Made by a program: the position numbers and the translations under genes. From Megaleporinus macrocephalus (Eukaryota; Chordata; Actinopteri; Characiformes; Anostomidae), in NCBI GenBank assembly GCA_021613375.1, contig CM038702.1, forward strand, positions 29,653,349 to 29,717,348: a stretch of DNA of 64,000 nucleotides, given 5' to 3'. The notes beneath the pieces are model-generated. The model was not told where the DNA came from. It was given only the letters and a program-made list of their open reading frames with translations, and searched no databases. Below, piece after piece: positions 47,552 through 59,689 of the stretch; position 1 is the first letter of the stretch; the number at the start of each line of letters is the position of its first letter.

Positions 47552-50500
47552 GTAGGTGCAGGTTCAGAAGATAAATATAAATGCACCAATGTTATGTTGC
47601 CCTCTGAAAGGCAGAATCTTTATAAATAGCTTGTGAAAACATTTATGAATACTCTTGTTAATATGTATCTGGGAAGCAGAAAGAGGTCTGATAAGAATTT
47701 ATTTGAAAGCCTGATTTTGTCATCTAGTAAATTTTGCTTGCCTCCATTTGACAATTTTATTCTCCACAGTGAGGTGCTGTTCAGGGACATGGCCGACAGA
47801 TTGGCTGAGGATGGTTGGAGGGAGCTGGGCTATGTCTATGTCAACATTGATGACTGCTGGTCTTCGAAAGAGAGAGATGCACAGGGACGACTCCAGGCAG
47901 ATCCTGAGAGGTGATGTATAACCTGACCTCACTTCAGAATAGGATTGTGACAGTGCTTAGTAAACACTTAAACTCAAGCTTGATCCTTGTATATTTGAAA
48001 CCTAAAGCAACTTTGTTGATAACTCTGGACAAGCTTTGGTTGTAGTAATTTGGAGCACAAACCAAGCACAATCATTTGATTTAGCTTCCCTAAACTCTCT
48101 GGATTAATGTACCAGTCTACTTTACTGTTTTCCTTTTCAGATGGCGTGCTAAAAAAACAAAAAGAAAAGTCGGTAGTGAGAAACGACTTTTCAACCAGGA
48201 ATGGACCGCAACATAGTTTTATTCTTTCCACAGGCAGCTCCAAAACAACATGTCTCATATGTTCTAAGATCATGGCCAATTAAAAATAGGCATGTATATC
48301 TCGTGTGTGAGAATAGCCCTGATACCATTTCAGCCCAGGTTTAAAGTCCTGGCTGGACAACCAGGAGCTCACTTCTCTTACTGAACAAGAGAAAGTGTGA
48401 GAGTGGAATATAGACAGAAATAAACAGTTAAGATGTGAAATTGAGTTAATGAGAAAATAACGTTTTATTTACTTTTTCTGTAAATAAAAACTTTAAGTTG
48501 CACTTAAAAAAAAGGATTCTGTTTTTTTATGATTGCCCTTTCAGTGAGGAGAAAAAAGCATTTATTTGGAGTTTTTTAAATATTTCACTCAGTTCAGCAA
48601 TTAAACAGTAAATATTGTAAATATACTGAACAGTATTTGTAATCTGTCTGTATTTCAGTTGCTGATGGTGATATAAATAGTTCTAACCTATTTTTTGTGT
48701 CTACAGTTGTGTCAAAGCTATCCATGTACCACCGAGTTTTGGAAAATGTATAAATATAAATAACTTTGAGTAAACTAGTGGCTCTGGCCATCAGCAATAG
48801 CAGTACGCAATAGCTTCACCGACCGTTGAATATCAAAATCTGGAAAAAGAGACAGAGGAATCTTACAGGAATTCTTGGTACAGGCCTGTTTAAGTGGCAA
48901 GAACCTTTTTTTGTGTAGCAAATACCACTAGCAAGTACCACTAAGTAAGTGTCAGTGGCACTTATTGACAACAGATAACTTTGCAAAGTGGCACAGTGGA
49001 GCTTAAACTGCAAGTAATTCAGTCTGGTACTGCACTGTATAAGATGCAAATAATTAAGACTTAATTCATTGTTATACTAGACCAGTTTGTTGGCATAAGT
49101 TTATAGAAATTACCTGATTCTTTTGACAATGGATGATTGAGAACCCTCTCTGCAGAGAACACACTTAAAAAGAAACGGCATTAAAATCTGCAGAAAGTGC
49201 CATGTTTAAGTTACTGGAAAACTATAAACAAAAATAGCCTAAATGGTGCTATTACTTTTGTACAGGTCACTTTTTTTTACCTTTATTATGTTAAATTTAG
49301 CAGAAAATGCTCTGTGCCTCTTTAATTCTTACAAGTATAGAGGACACATTGCATGTTCAGCATTAAACTTTATCTCTTTACTCGCCAAGAGGGTCCCCAG
49401 TAGTGGATGGCAATGCCAATGTTATCTATTGTTTTGCTTTTATTTCACGGTGGCAGTTGTTATATGGTCACCTGCCAAGAGTTGAGTTTACTTTTCATTT
49501 CATTGGCTACATGTCCTTAAAAGATCTTACTGGGAGCAGGACCTTCAGCATGATTGTCAAGCAAGTGCACCAAATGCATGCCTGAATTTCAAAGTTCCTC
49601 AAACTTCCTTTCAATGATTACATGTATAGCCGCTGTTCTGTCCAGTCATTTTACTGGTTACATTGTTGACATACTAAAAATAAAGAAATTTTGCTGTAAC
49701 ATTGACTGTCAGCATAGCAGATCTTACCTTAATTGTGTGACTGCTTTTTTTATAATATCGTTACAAAGCACAACGTATAGACAGGTTGATAAGCAGCTAT
49801 TAGCATTTAATTAGTACATGACAGATACATATTTTGTAACTTCTGTTACGCTAAGTGCATACATTAATCATGGTTATATCATCATGTTCTTTTGTGTATG
49901 GCACAAGCAGGTTCCCAGGTGGCATTGCTAAACTAGCACGCTACATTCATGATCGTGGGTTAAAGCTGGGTATCTATGGTGATTTGGGCACTTACACCTG
50001 TGGGGGTTACCCCGGCACAACTCTGGATAAAATCAAGATAGATGCTCAAACCTTTGCTGAATGGGGCATTGACATGCTCAAACTGGACGGATGCTACTCC
50101 AACTCCACTGAACAAGAACAAGGTAAGGAGCTAAAAAAGAAAATAAGAGATTAATATAACATTTGGTTAGTATAAACTGTGTGTTCTTTTTGACAGCTGG
50201 TAGGAGTATTTGAAAAGTATAATCATAATCAAAAAGACTTGCTGCTATAATTACTGCCAAAGGTGCTTCAAGTACTATGCAAAGGCTGTGATGTATGGGG
50301 GATTTTTCTTTTCCATTTATTTATTTATTTTTATTTGTTTTGTTTTGTTTTTTATTTTTGATCTGCAGAACATTCCAAAATTTTTTTTTTCACGTTGTCA
50401 TTATAGGGTATTCTGTGTAGAATGTTAAGGGGGAAAATAAATGCATTGAATTTTAGAATAAGGCGTTAAAATAACAAAATGTGGAAAAAGTGAAGCGCTG

Positions 50501-53485
50501 TGAATACTTTCCAGATGCACTGTACTTTTCTGCATTAATGCTACCATCAGAAAGTAAATTACTTTTTCCAAAGGCAGTGACACAAACCCATACTTTGACA
50601 GAGCCTGGCTTTTGAACAGTCTGCATGATTCTTTTTTTTATCTTTGAAGCATCCATTTCTTACAAAAAACATCTGGAATACTGATTTGTCTGGAAACATT
50701 ATGTTTCCACTGTGGGATGATGCCTCAGATTTCAGAGAAGTCAATGCATGATTACAATCACCTGTTGACATCACCTGTTTAAAATATTAGTAACAATAAT
50801 TGCAGCAATGGATGTATACTATAAATTATATTAAGTTGAATACACAAAAACAATGAAATATCTAGGGTTTATACTGTCTGCAAATAAATAAAAGTCAAAG
50901 TAAATATAAGGAATGCTGAATTAAAAAAAAAATGCATTTTCCATACTGTCCCACCTCTTTTGACTTGAACTGCAATAACTCAAAAATCTTCAGACATAGA
51001 TTAGCATGGATGTCTTGCACAAAATGCTACAATATATAACTAGAGAAAAAAAAACACCAGGGAATTATCTGTGCTTCACCAACTACAGAGTCACATCTAC
51101 ACACACAAACATTGCACAAGTGTTAATTGCTGTTTTTTCTCTGTAATATAATCCTATTCCATTTACTGAACTGTATTTAGTAAAGCAGTGCTGTTGACAT
51201 GCCTGTACCTATGGTTGGGATTGTTTGGGGGATTGGCATTAGATGGTCATCGTCTGTGGTTAAAAATAGTTGCATAAACCCCTTTATCAAAAGTCCTTTC
51301 CTTTCAATGATTTGTGACCATTGTTAAAAAATAAATCTGTATACTTCAGGCAGGGTTTCATAGACTCCCTAGGCTATATGACCCGGGTTGCCAGATGTCC
51401 AGTATTGTATCAGACAGTGCAGTTTTCCGTTTCATTGTCCAGTTGGTTCCACTGAATGGATATTAAAATGTCAGATTGACGTTCTAATGACGTTCTAATG
51501 ACGTTTTAATCCAGTCATCAATTCTCTGCACTTTTTTCCCGCAACAGACTATACTTATAGGCGTTTTCATGAGGTGGTCTGTCAACATACCTTGTGACAT
51601 TCCAGGAAGAGATTATATGAGTGGTTAAAAATGATATAGTCTGTGCAAATTTCTTTATGCTGTAACAAGAACAAGGTGCATATAACAGCAATTGCAAGTA
51701 TGAACTGCTGATATTTCAGTTTATTTTCTGACTATTTCTGATCTATTTAATAGGCTACCCACTTATGATGAAAGCACTCAATGCCACCAGCCGCCCAATT
51801 GGCTATTCTTGCAGTTGGCCTGCATACCAGGGTGGACTTCCTCCCCAAGTGAGTGAAATATTAATAAAAAAGTATGCGCGTTTGTGTATTTACAGTTACA
51901 GACTTTAGTCCATTAGGATGTCAAATTTCGGTACCAGTGTCCTGTACCAATGAGGGCCAATGTCCAGGTCAAATATATTTATGTAGCGATTTTTACAACA
52001 GCTGTTGTCACACATTAGGTTTGCAGAAAGTTTAAATGCAAGCTGCAAATGACAAAGCCAAGTGCAATTAGTGTTAAGGAAGAACGTCCTACGAGCAAAA
52101 GGAACTAACTTTGAGAGGAAACAGGCTCAAAAGGAGAAAGCACTGACATTGTCAGCTTATCAAAAGGCAAAAGCTCAACTCAATAAGTAGGTGTGATTGA
52201 ATCAGAAATCAGGACCACAGTTCAGTAAACCTTTCCAATCTAATTTGAAGTGTACTTCTAATCTGGACTATTTTTTTCTAATATTTGCTGTGTCTCTACC
52301 CCCTTGACTAGATCAACTATACCCTACTTGGAGAGATCTGCAACCTGTGGCGTAATTATGGTGATATTCAGGACTCCTGGGACAGTGTGATGAACATTGT
52401 GGACTGGTTCACAGAACATCAGGACATCCTACAGCCTGCTGCTGGACCAGGGCACTGGAATGACCCTGATATGGTGAGAAGTCAGTTTGAATGAATAACA
52501 AAACTGTTAAGTTCAAAGGGTTTTTTGAAAGGGTCACAGCAAAAACTACACATTTCCCTGGCTTATTGCCTTTTATTTTGGGATCTCTGCAGTGTAGTTC
52601 TTGCACCTCTTATTAAGTTGTGAACTTAAATGAATTACATTTAAATAGTAATACTTTTACTTCTACTTCTACTCGAGTAAAACAAATCTATTTTTTTTAC
52701 TCTGTTTACTCTGTAAGTCATTCACATTGGCAGTCGTGGCCTGAAGGTTAGGGATCCGGTCTTGTGACCGGAAGGTCGTCAGTTTTGATCCCCGGGATCC
52801 CCCAGGCCACGACTGAGGTGCCCTTGAGCAAGGCACCTAACCCCAACTGCTCCCCGGGCGTCATGGATAGGGCTGCCCACCGCTCCGGGCACGAGTGCTC
52901 ACTGCCCCCTAGTGTGTATTCACTAGTGTGTGTATATGTGGGCGTTTCACTGCACGGATGGGTTAAATGCGGAGGTCCAAAAAAAAAAAAACAACTAATG
53001 TGCCTAATTTGAGTGTCTAAATGTCTAAACAACAATAATAATAATTGTTTTTATTATTCATATGAATAGGGCCATACACATTTTAGTTCTCTATGTTACA
53101 GTACTTATTTGTTTATTTGTTTTTTGAGCTAATAGCATAAGGCAGATTTTTTTAGCTGAGAGCATCAGACAGCTAATAGAAATGCATGGTAATCATGTTA
53201 AAACTTTATTACAACTTGATTCTCAGCTGGTCATTGGAGATTATGGCCTCAGCATGGACCAATCACGTTCTCAGATGGCACTGTGGGCAATAATGGCAGC
53301 CCCTCTATTCATGTCCAATGATCTGCGGACTATAAACAGTGGTGCCCGTTCTATACTTCAAAACAAAGTTGTGATTGCCATCAATCAGGACCCGTTAGGC
53401 ATCCAAGGAAGACGACTGATAAAGGTAATAATTATTCTTTGACTTGATTTAGGATAACATTTAATGTCATTTGTTCTCAAAAATA

Positions 53486-53563
<78 letters not shown>

Positions 53564-56222
53564 TCTCTCTCTCATCCTCTCTCTCTCACCCAGGAAAAAA
53601 ATGGCATAGATGTTTTCTGGCGTCCTTTGTCTGGCGGCTGCAGTGCTTTGGTCTTTTTCAGCAGAAGAACTGATATGCCATACCGCTACCAGACATCTCT
53701 AAAGGCTCTCAACTACACAGCAGGCACCTATAAGGTCTGTTCCAGTGTATGTGGGCACACACATATGTTTGTCACTTTAACTAGATTAACTAAAGGGGAA
53801 TTTATTAATTTATTTTTTTTAATTCTGCTTAGTCAAACTTTATGGTTAGACATGAAATACTCCATTTACTGGCTCTATATTGCTCACAGTGGTAGTAATG
53901 GGAACCACACATCCAATATGTATGGTACCTTTTGAAGCTACCTCATGGATTATTACATTATTACACTAATTATTATTCCGCTGGCTGATGCCTCGAACAT
54001 CAGCTACCTCACGAACTGGGGTTATGGCACAATTTTCTTAAGCCTATATATGGAGCTCTGTGTCTTAGAGGATTTTTTTATAGAAAGAATGAATGGAGCT
54101 CTTTCACATCCCACGGTAATCAAAAATTGTCCCAGATGATTTTCTCTAGATGATTACTGGATTCTGAAGTACATGGTCATTAAAGAGTTGAAATATTAAT
54201 ATTAGTATGGGTAAGCAAATCCCACAGCACACTGAATTGAGACTGGCAGCCTCCTTAAAAACAGCACACACAGCACATATTGCCTGTGTGGTAGTCTATT
54301 CCCACACACAAAATAATACTTGAAGGGAAATAAGAAAAATAGGTACCCTGTTATATAATGTAGACTGCAAGCTCCTGCATTTGGGTTAATTCAGGACATA
54401 TATCAGTACTGACTCCCTGATAAGCCTATTTAGGCTATCAAAACATGCTAATTATAATTTATTGCTAGAACTGCATTATCTGATAATAAGGTTGTTGTAT
54501 GAATTGTCCTTTTCCACCTTAAATGGTGCTGTAGTTACATTCTGGTACCTGAGACCTTATTGTAACTGCTGTGCCATTTAAGGTGGAATGGGAAATATGT
54601 GACCAAGAAGCTGGCGAAAAAGGTGACTTCAGCTTTATGAAGAGTTAAAAAGCTTGACTGGATGAAGTTGCTCTGTTTCTGCTGGATTGGTGGGACAGTT
54701 GCTGTTTAACAGAACCAATAGGTCAGTATTGTTTTATCCTGGTTGCTAATGTTTGTGATGGTGTTTGTAACTGCTGCAAGATTTAAGGTAAAACATAAAG
54801 ATTTAAACAAGAAGCTGACTCTTAATGCTGGCAGTATTACTGATAACATTTTAGGCGGAAAAGTAACCTATCTAAAGGTTTTGTGTACAGAGCTGTTCAC
54901 TGTGATAAGACATTTCCATCATGTAGCACTTGCCAGAACACTGCCTAGCCCACCTTACTTGCATGTAGCTCTGTGATGTCAACTTGATGTGCAGTAGCCT
55001 TGGCTTACATTTAGCAATATTAGTATTACAACTCCTTACCACCCTTGTAATTTGGAGGATCCAGTCTTATTCAGGAGAAATATGTTTACAGAACAAAATG
55101 TCTTGGGTTCTTTATTAAAAATTACCTCTATCATGGAGCGATAGAGCTGAGTCTTCACAAACACCATTCCTTCTTTCCATAGAGAAATTCAGCTCAGGAT
55201 TTCTTGATTAAGTATGCAGTGCCATTTTAAGTGGAACAAAAAATTTAAATAAGAAGCTAATGTGTCAGAAGCTTACGTTTGCTTTATACATATGTATGTG
55301 GTGTTTTTTTTTTTTTTTGGCTATGTTATACAGATCCACTAATCTAGCTAATCATCTCCTCATAGTGGATTTCTGGACCTGCATGTAAAGTGTTTTCATA
55401 TCTTTTTATGTTTTCGTCTATTGTACTTGGTCTTTATCCACCCGTTGGGTTATAGCTGCAGCATCGGCAGCAACACAAGCAATATTACAGCACAGTCAGA
55501 GTTGCTGCTTGCCTTCCAAAATGGCAACAAGACCCTGATCTGGGACTGATTATTATCAGCACTGTAAAATACCATTGAACTGCAAAACCTATGACTTCAT
55601 GCCAGCATAGCTTCATGGGACATGTGATGGTGATATTATTAGCATGTCAAGTCATTTAGAACATTGACATAGTGTTAGCTATACATGAATATGTGGGCAA
55701 CAGTGTAATTATACATTTTACTAAAAAAATCCAAGGTAATCTTGCACTAAAAAATGTCATCATGAACAGATGTGGGTTAAGGTAGGATTTAAGCTGCACT
55801 ATGTAGTCCAGTTGCAAAATATTACATTATACAGCCTCTAAGTGAATCACCTCCAGTTTATTTTTAATTTATGTTTTGAACATAAACTGTTCACATTATG
55901 CTACTAAAGCTAATACATTGCATATACAGTCATTCTTAACATTTATGATTGTTAGCAGTTGTAGTCAAATTATTCTTTTACTCTTATGCTCTCCTGTGGT
56001 CTCTGTCAGGTGTATGATGTGTTCTTGGAGAAGCCAATGCCTGTCTTGAAGGATGCCACAGAGTTTGTCGTTTCCATAAACCCCACAGGAGTAGTCATGT
56101 GGTATGTCTACCCACCCACCAAGTTACAGGAAGAGGCAGAGTTTTTTCACTTTAATAAAAAAATGTCTGAGTTGAAGTTCTATCATGGAAAGCACAATTC
56201 CCATTCTCCTATTGTGCTGTAA
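47397..56222 (+). CDS. naga: naga, lysosomal alpha-N-acetylgalactosaminidase (8 coding exons, 438 aa)
   Basis: Glycoside hydrolase family 27 enzyme that removes terminal alpha-GalNAc from glycoproteins and glycolipids in lysosomes. A signal peptide (residues 1-18, core [13 protein letters not shown]) precedes mature [19 protein letters not shown]. Expected catalytic residues are present: nucleophile Asp158 in DMLKLDGC and acid/base Asp219 in [11 protein letters not shown]. The substrate loop reads [11 protein letters not shown] with Ser190 and Ala193, the small residues that admit the N-acetyl group; alpha-galactosidase A has Glu and Leu there (CEWPLY). This fixes naga over gla. Joined exons total 1317 nt with all junctions in phase. 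It is 27 residues longer than the 411-residue human enzyme, mostly a C-terminal extension after WYVYPPT. The ATG at 47397 is the first after the acceptor. Confidence 0.94.
47770..47910 (+). CDS. naga: naga coding exon 2
   Basis: 141 nt; completes the serine codon and encodes [20 protein letters not shown] and [10 protein letters not shown], the active-site aspartate pair of the barrel, through LQADPER. Donor GTGATG. Confidence 0.93.
47911..49910. other. naga intron 2, no recognised feature
   Basis: 2.0 kb AT-rich. Short frames on either strand (47974-48279, 49243-49485, 49554-49814) lack domains or conserved splice context. Confidence 0.6.
49911..50122 (+). CDS. naga: naga coding exon 3 (catalytic nucleophile)
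   Basis: 212 nt; encodes [20 protein letters not shown], then [10 protein letters not shown] and [20 protein letters not shown]. The aspartate of KLDGC (residue 158) is the nucleophile. Donor GTAAGG. Confidence 0.95.
50375..50525 (+). mobile_element. Tc1-like transposon 3' end
   Basis: CATTATAGGGTATTCTGTGT, AATAAGGCGTTAAAATAACA and TGAATACTTTCCAGATGCAC then TGTA match the typical 3' end of fish Tc1-like elements. No transposase frame attached. The rest of the intron 50123-51753 shows nothing else clear. Confidence 0.6.
51754..51848 (+). CDS. naga: naga coding exon 4 (substrate-specificity loop)
   Basis: 95 nt; encodes [18 protein letters not shown] followed by [14 protein letters not shown]. 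Ser190 and Ala193 of the specificity loop are here; NAT is a glycosylation sequon. Donor GTGAGT. Confidence 0.95.
51960..52180 (-). mobile_element. Short LINE 3' fragment
   Basis: TCAAATATATTTATGTAGCG then TTTTTACAACAGCTGTTGTC parallels the end of the element at 28094, followed by the AGGAACTAACTTTGAGAGGA block. Strongly decayed. Confidence 0.45.
52312..52473 (+). CDS. naga: naga coding exon 5 (acid/base residue)
   Basis: 162 nt, phase 0; encodes [20 protein letters not shown] with the acid/base Asp219, then [19 protein letters not shown]. Acceptor CCCTTGACTAG, donor GTGAGA. Confidence 0.95.
52729..52992 (+). mobile_element. tRNA-derived SINE
   Basis: A tRNA-like head (TGGCCTGAAGGTTAGG as box A and GGTCGTCAGTTTTGATCCC as a box B-like segment) is followed by the conserved SINE body (GAGCAAGGCACCTAACCCCA, TGCTCCCCGGGCG, GGGTTAAATGCGGAGG) and a poly-A tail at 52979-52992. 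Inserted in the naga intron between exons 5 and 6. Confidence 0.88.
53227..53424 (+). CDS. naga: naga coding exon 6
   Basis: 198 nt, phase 0; encodes [20 protein letters not shown] and [17 protein letters not shown] then [15 protein letters not shown], closing the catalytic barrel. Acceptor TGATTCTCAG, donor GTAATA. Confidence 0.95.
53489..53592 (+). repeat. CT microsatellite forming the polypyrimidine tract of naga exon 7
   Basis: About 35 CT repeats, then interrupted CTCTCT/CACC units, ending in CACCCAG at the acceptor 53592-53593. The long frames over it are repeat-driven. Confidence 0.93.
53594..53734 (+). CDS. naga: naga coding exon 7 (start of beta-sandwich domain)
   Basis: 141 nt, phase 0; encodes [20 protein letters not shown] and [17 protein letters not shown]. 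The acceptor follows directly on a long CT microsatellite. The donor is the weak AAG|GTCTGT; it is supported because the next exon joins in frame and matches the family. Confidence 0.88.
53735..56009. other. naga last intron, dispersed repeat family
   Basis: 54480-55260 holds several diverged copies of a motif like TTTAAGGTGGAA followed after a gap by AAGAAGCTGACT (near 54580, 54780, 55220; also 58800). 55003-55105 is related to 1-120. No gene. Confidence 0.5.
56010..56222 (+). CDS. naga: naga coding exon 8 and stop
   Basis: 70 codons plus TAA. Encodes [33 protein letters not shown], the end of the beta-sandwich, and then about 30 residues rich in Glu, Phe and His that human NAGA lacks. Acceptor GTCTCTGTCAG. 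Confidence 0.92.
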   Translation: MYDVFLEKPMPVLKDATEFVVSINPTGVVMWYVYPPTKLQEEAEFFHFNKKMSELKFYHGKHNSHSPIVL

Positions 56223-56228
56223 AACAGT

Positions 56229-56266
<38 letters not shown>

Positions 56267-58310
56267 AAAACTTCATTTTAATATGAAGTGTAATCATGTG
56301 AAAGTTGTATATAAGCACTTGATTTTTAAGTCATCTTTTTAAATTGATTTTAAATTGGAGGTAAATTTAGAGGGCTCATTGAAGCCCCTTTGGGGAAAAG
56401 CCTGCTTTGAGTCATTGCAACCCTTTCCAACTTGACACCACTGATTTATAACATGGGACTTGAAAGTGCTGTGCATTGGGAAAGGAGGCAAAATATAGAA
56501 ACAGGCTTTTCACTGAGCACATCAACAACAGTCCCTTTGTAATGTCTTACATAATATACTTGTGATTTTTAGATATAAGTTTTAAACAGTATTAAAGATA
56601 GATGTTACTATTTGCATTGTACATACATTGTGCCTCTTATCTCACCACTTAGATGTCAGTGCACAGCACTTCATGCTCAGGGAAAATCAGCTAATGATAT
56701 TTCTGTTTACAGTCAACACTAGAAGGGAAAGCTTGAAGTAGACTTTGAAGTAGTTTTATTTTTTAGTTTATTTTTTTTTTTTATTTCTCTCTTAATCATT
56801 ATGGTCTATAATTGATTGTATGCAATGTAATAGAGGAGAATTTCAACACTGTATGGAAATTACATAACATCATTGAACATTTGTTTTCTTTAAATGACAA
56901 TTAAGAATCTGAAATAAGTGTCCCGAAAAATGGCTGAACCGCACATAACGTAAATCAGCTTCATGAAAGACATTGTTATTAAAAGTGATTACATTTCTGA
57001 TCTTTTCATCTATTGTTGTGAGGATTGGTGAGTTATTGCACTTCAATATGATTTTAATTTAACAAATGTATCATTGTGCCTGAATAGCTTTCACTGATGC
57101 ACAAATAAATGCTGCAGAGACAAGTGTAATTAACAGTGATATTTACAAAATTTAGAATTATACATAAATAATTTATAATGACTGTTTCTTTATGTTTTCA
57201 ATTAAATTATTCTATTTTCAGTCAAAAATACATAATAAATGCATTATTATACATAAAATTAAGGTTTCAGTGAACATAATATAAAAGGTTTTGCTATATA
57301 ATGTATATACTCTTTGCTTTAATTAGAGCTTGTATTCTTTTTGGGAAACTTGTTTGAAGTTTTCGAGCAAATCTTTAGACATGTATGGGTTTTTTTTTAC
57401 ACGCCTCCAACACCTTTTGTTATTAGGACCCCCATTTTGTCTATATCTTTTAATAATTTGTAATTATGAAAAATTAAGAATTAATAATTAACTCCACTGT
57501 TGGGAACAAGTAGGTTATTTTATATCTAATCTCTACATTTCTCCTGAAAAAAGAGTACATTCTTTGCTATTTTGACTGGAAGTTAAAGATGTCTCTGAAC
57601 CTTACTCAGGATTGTATAAGCAAATAATAATTCATATTAATAATAGTAATAATAATAGTCAGTAGAATGTGCAGTTAATTGATAGGCTTTTTTACTTAAA
57701 GTATGTACAGAGAGGTAAAATCAGCAATATTCAGGCGAATTGTTAAAATGCAGGACTTCTGCTATGGGACCACTGGATGGCGATGTAGACTAAAACTGTG
57801 CTGATTGTAAGAGTGCTAGAGATGAATTTAGTACTGGTGGAAATTTCCTTTTACACTTACGAGAGATTTGTTCCTATTCTTTGTTTGCTCCTATTTTGTT
57901 ATTATTGTGAAATAGGGAGAAAAATCCGGTCATGGATCTGGATGACCTACTTCTAATATTTATGTACAACTACAGTTGTATGTCTACATGAGATACATTC
58001 TGCATCTAGAAAAAAGTGTGGGAATCAGCTTTTAGTGTAAGTGCCTGTCTCACATGTCTCTAATATCTGGTGAAGGCTGAAAATGACATCTCTCATTTTC
58101 GTTCGTGAGCGAGAGAGAGAGAGAGAGAGAGAATAAAGGAGGGGTACTGAGAGTGTGAGGGAGGAGTGTGTTCATGCCAGGGCTCACGTAGGCCCACACA
58201 GCTGCAGAGCCACAGTTGCTACTCCAATCACATCCAACCCCCCCTCCTTACTTCCCAGTGAAGTCACGCTGGAGATCACACCCCTTACACTAAACGTGTG
58301 TGGGCGCGCA

Positions 58311-58348
<38 letters not shown>

Positions 58349-59689
58349 TTTGCCCTTGTGTTTGTAGGTCAGGCTATCTAAATAACCTCCTACATTCAGA
58401 GCTCTATTGGATAGCAACTCTGGAAATATATATTTTTTTACTTCTTAGACTATATGACTAGTGGCCTATAATGCAAAGCAAAGTGTCAATCCCAAGATTA
58501 AGGGTATGATGCATTATTGGCAGAATTTATCAGCAAAGAAAAGTCAGGGACAACAGATATAGCATACACTCACAAACATAATTTAACATTGAACATGTTT
58601 GGTACATTAGGACCACATTTATTGCCCCTTACATAGATGTAATAGTTCAACAAGTGTAGCTCAACAGTGTGATCATATGCAGATATGATGTCTTGGTTCC
58701 TTGCTATCTTGAATCTTTTGGTCATTTGTGTAGTACTGTACATGCAGCTTATGTCTAGTGATGAAAAGGTTACTAGTTTCACTGTAAAATTCCTGTCCTT
58801 CAAGGTGAAACAGGTAAATTTGAACGAGAAGCTGTTGAGTCTCCTCATAAAATGTCACCAGCGTTAAAAGAAATCTAGAGAAGGAAGTGAAAATGAAGTA
58901 AAATAAAGTTTGATGCCAGTGGGCTCTGATATTAGCTAGTTAACACCCACTGGCAAAAGTTAAACTGGCACTGTGCAGATACCCTTGATACAGGCTGTGG
59001 GTTCAATGGGGGGTTTCTTGCTATAAATCCACATCTTTTGTATTTAATTAGAGATGAATTTTATTTAAGATGTGTGTTTACAGAAAGAAACACCCTATAA
59101 ACACCAGTGGGTGCTAATGGTAGCTAGATTAGCTAGCTAGCTAATATTAGAGTCCAGTGGCACCTAATGTTTTTGAATTGCTATTCACCTTATTAACTGC
59201 AGACATTTCCTTTTTTCTTTATTATCACCGGGAAAGTACTAGAATGGTAACTGAATAGTTTTTGGACTCCAGTAACAAAGAACATAGAACTGCAGTATGC
59301 TAAAAACAGAACTTCAGTGACTGATGCATTTGGCCCCAGTATTGACTTTTTTGACAACATTTTGTTTAAATTCAGATGGTAGATGGTAATGGTGTTCATA
59401 TATTATTAATTATGTGAATTTTGCACACTGTTGTAGAGCCCTTTTGAGACCGAATAATGCTAGTTGGTTATGTTCACATAGGTTTTTAGGTTTCGCTATT
59501 TAGCCACAAAACACTGGCATGGTAAGACCTTGTACCTTTTATGTTTGTTTTTGTTTGTTAATGTAGTCTATTGTATGTCAGTTGGAGCAGGTTACAGTTA
59601 GTGATTTCATGGACAATGTTTCAACTGAAATTATTTTAGTTTATTCAAAAACCTTCAGAAAGTTTTCAGAAATCTTTTCAATGGGTGCG
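56223..59689. other. Region downstream of naga, microsatellites and dispersed repeats
   Basis: CT repeat 56229-56265, GA repeat 58110-58132, GT repeat 58313-58347. 58900-59320 carries a dispersed repeat (AACACCCACTGGCAAAAG, CACCAGTGGGTGCTAATG) with relatives near 45690-45840. No gene recognised. Confidence 0.55.
57104..57109 (+). terminator. Candidate naga polyadenylation signal
   Basis: AATAAA about 0.9 kb after the naga stop. The intervening sequence is AT-rich with a CT microsatellite (56229-56265) right behind the stop. Position is a candidate only. Confidence 0.35.

Noticed and set aside
53464..53935. Leucine/serine-rich frames near naga exon 7
   Set aside because: Translation of the CT microsatellite read through into the real exon.
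58155..58417. Small frames on both strands
   Set aside because: Driven by the GT microsatellite; no homology recognised.
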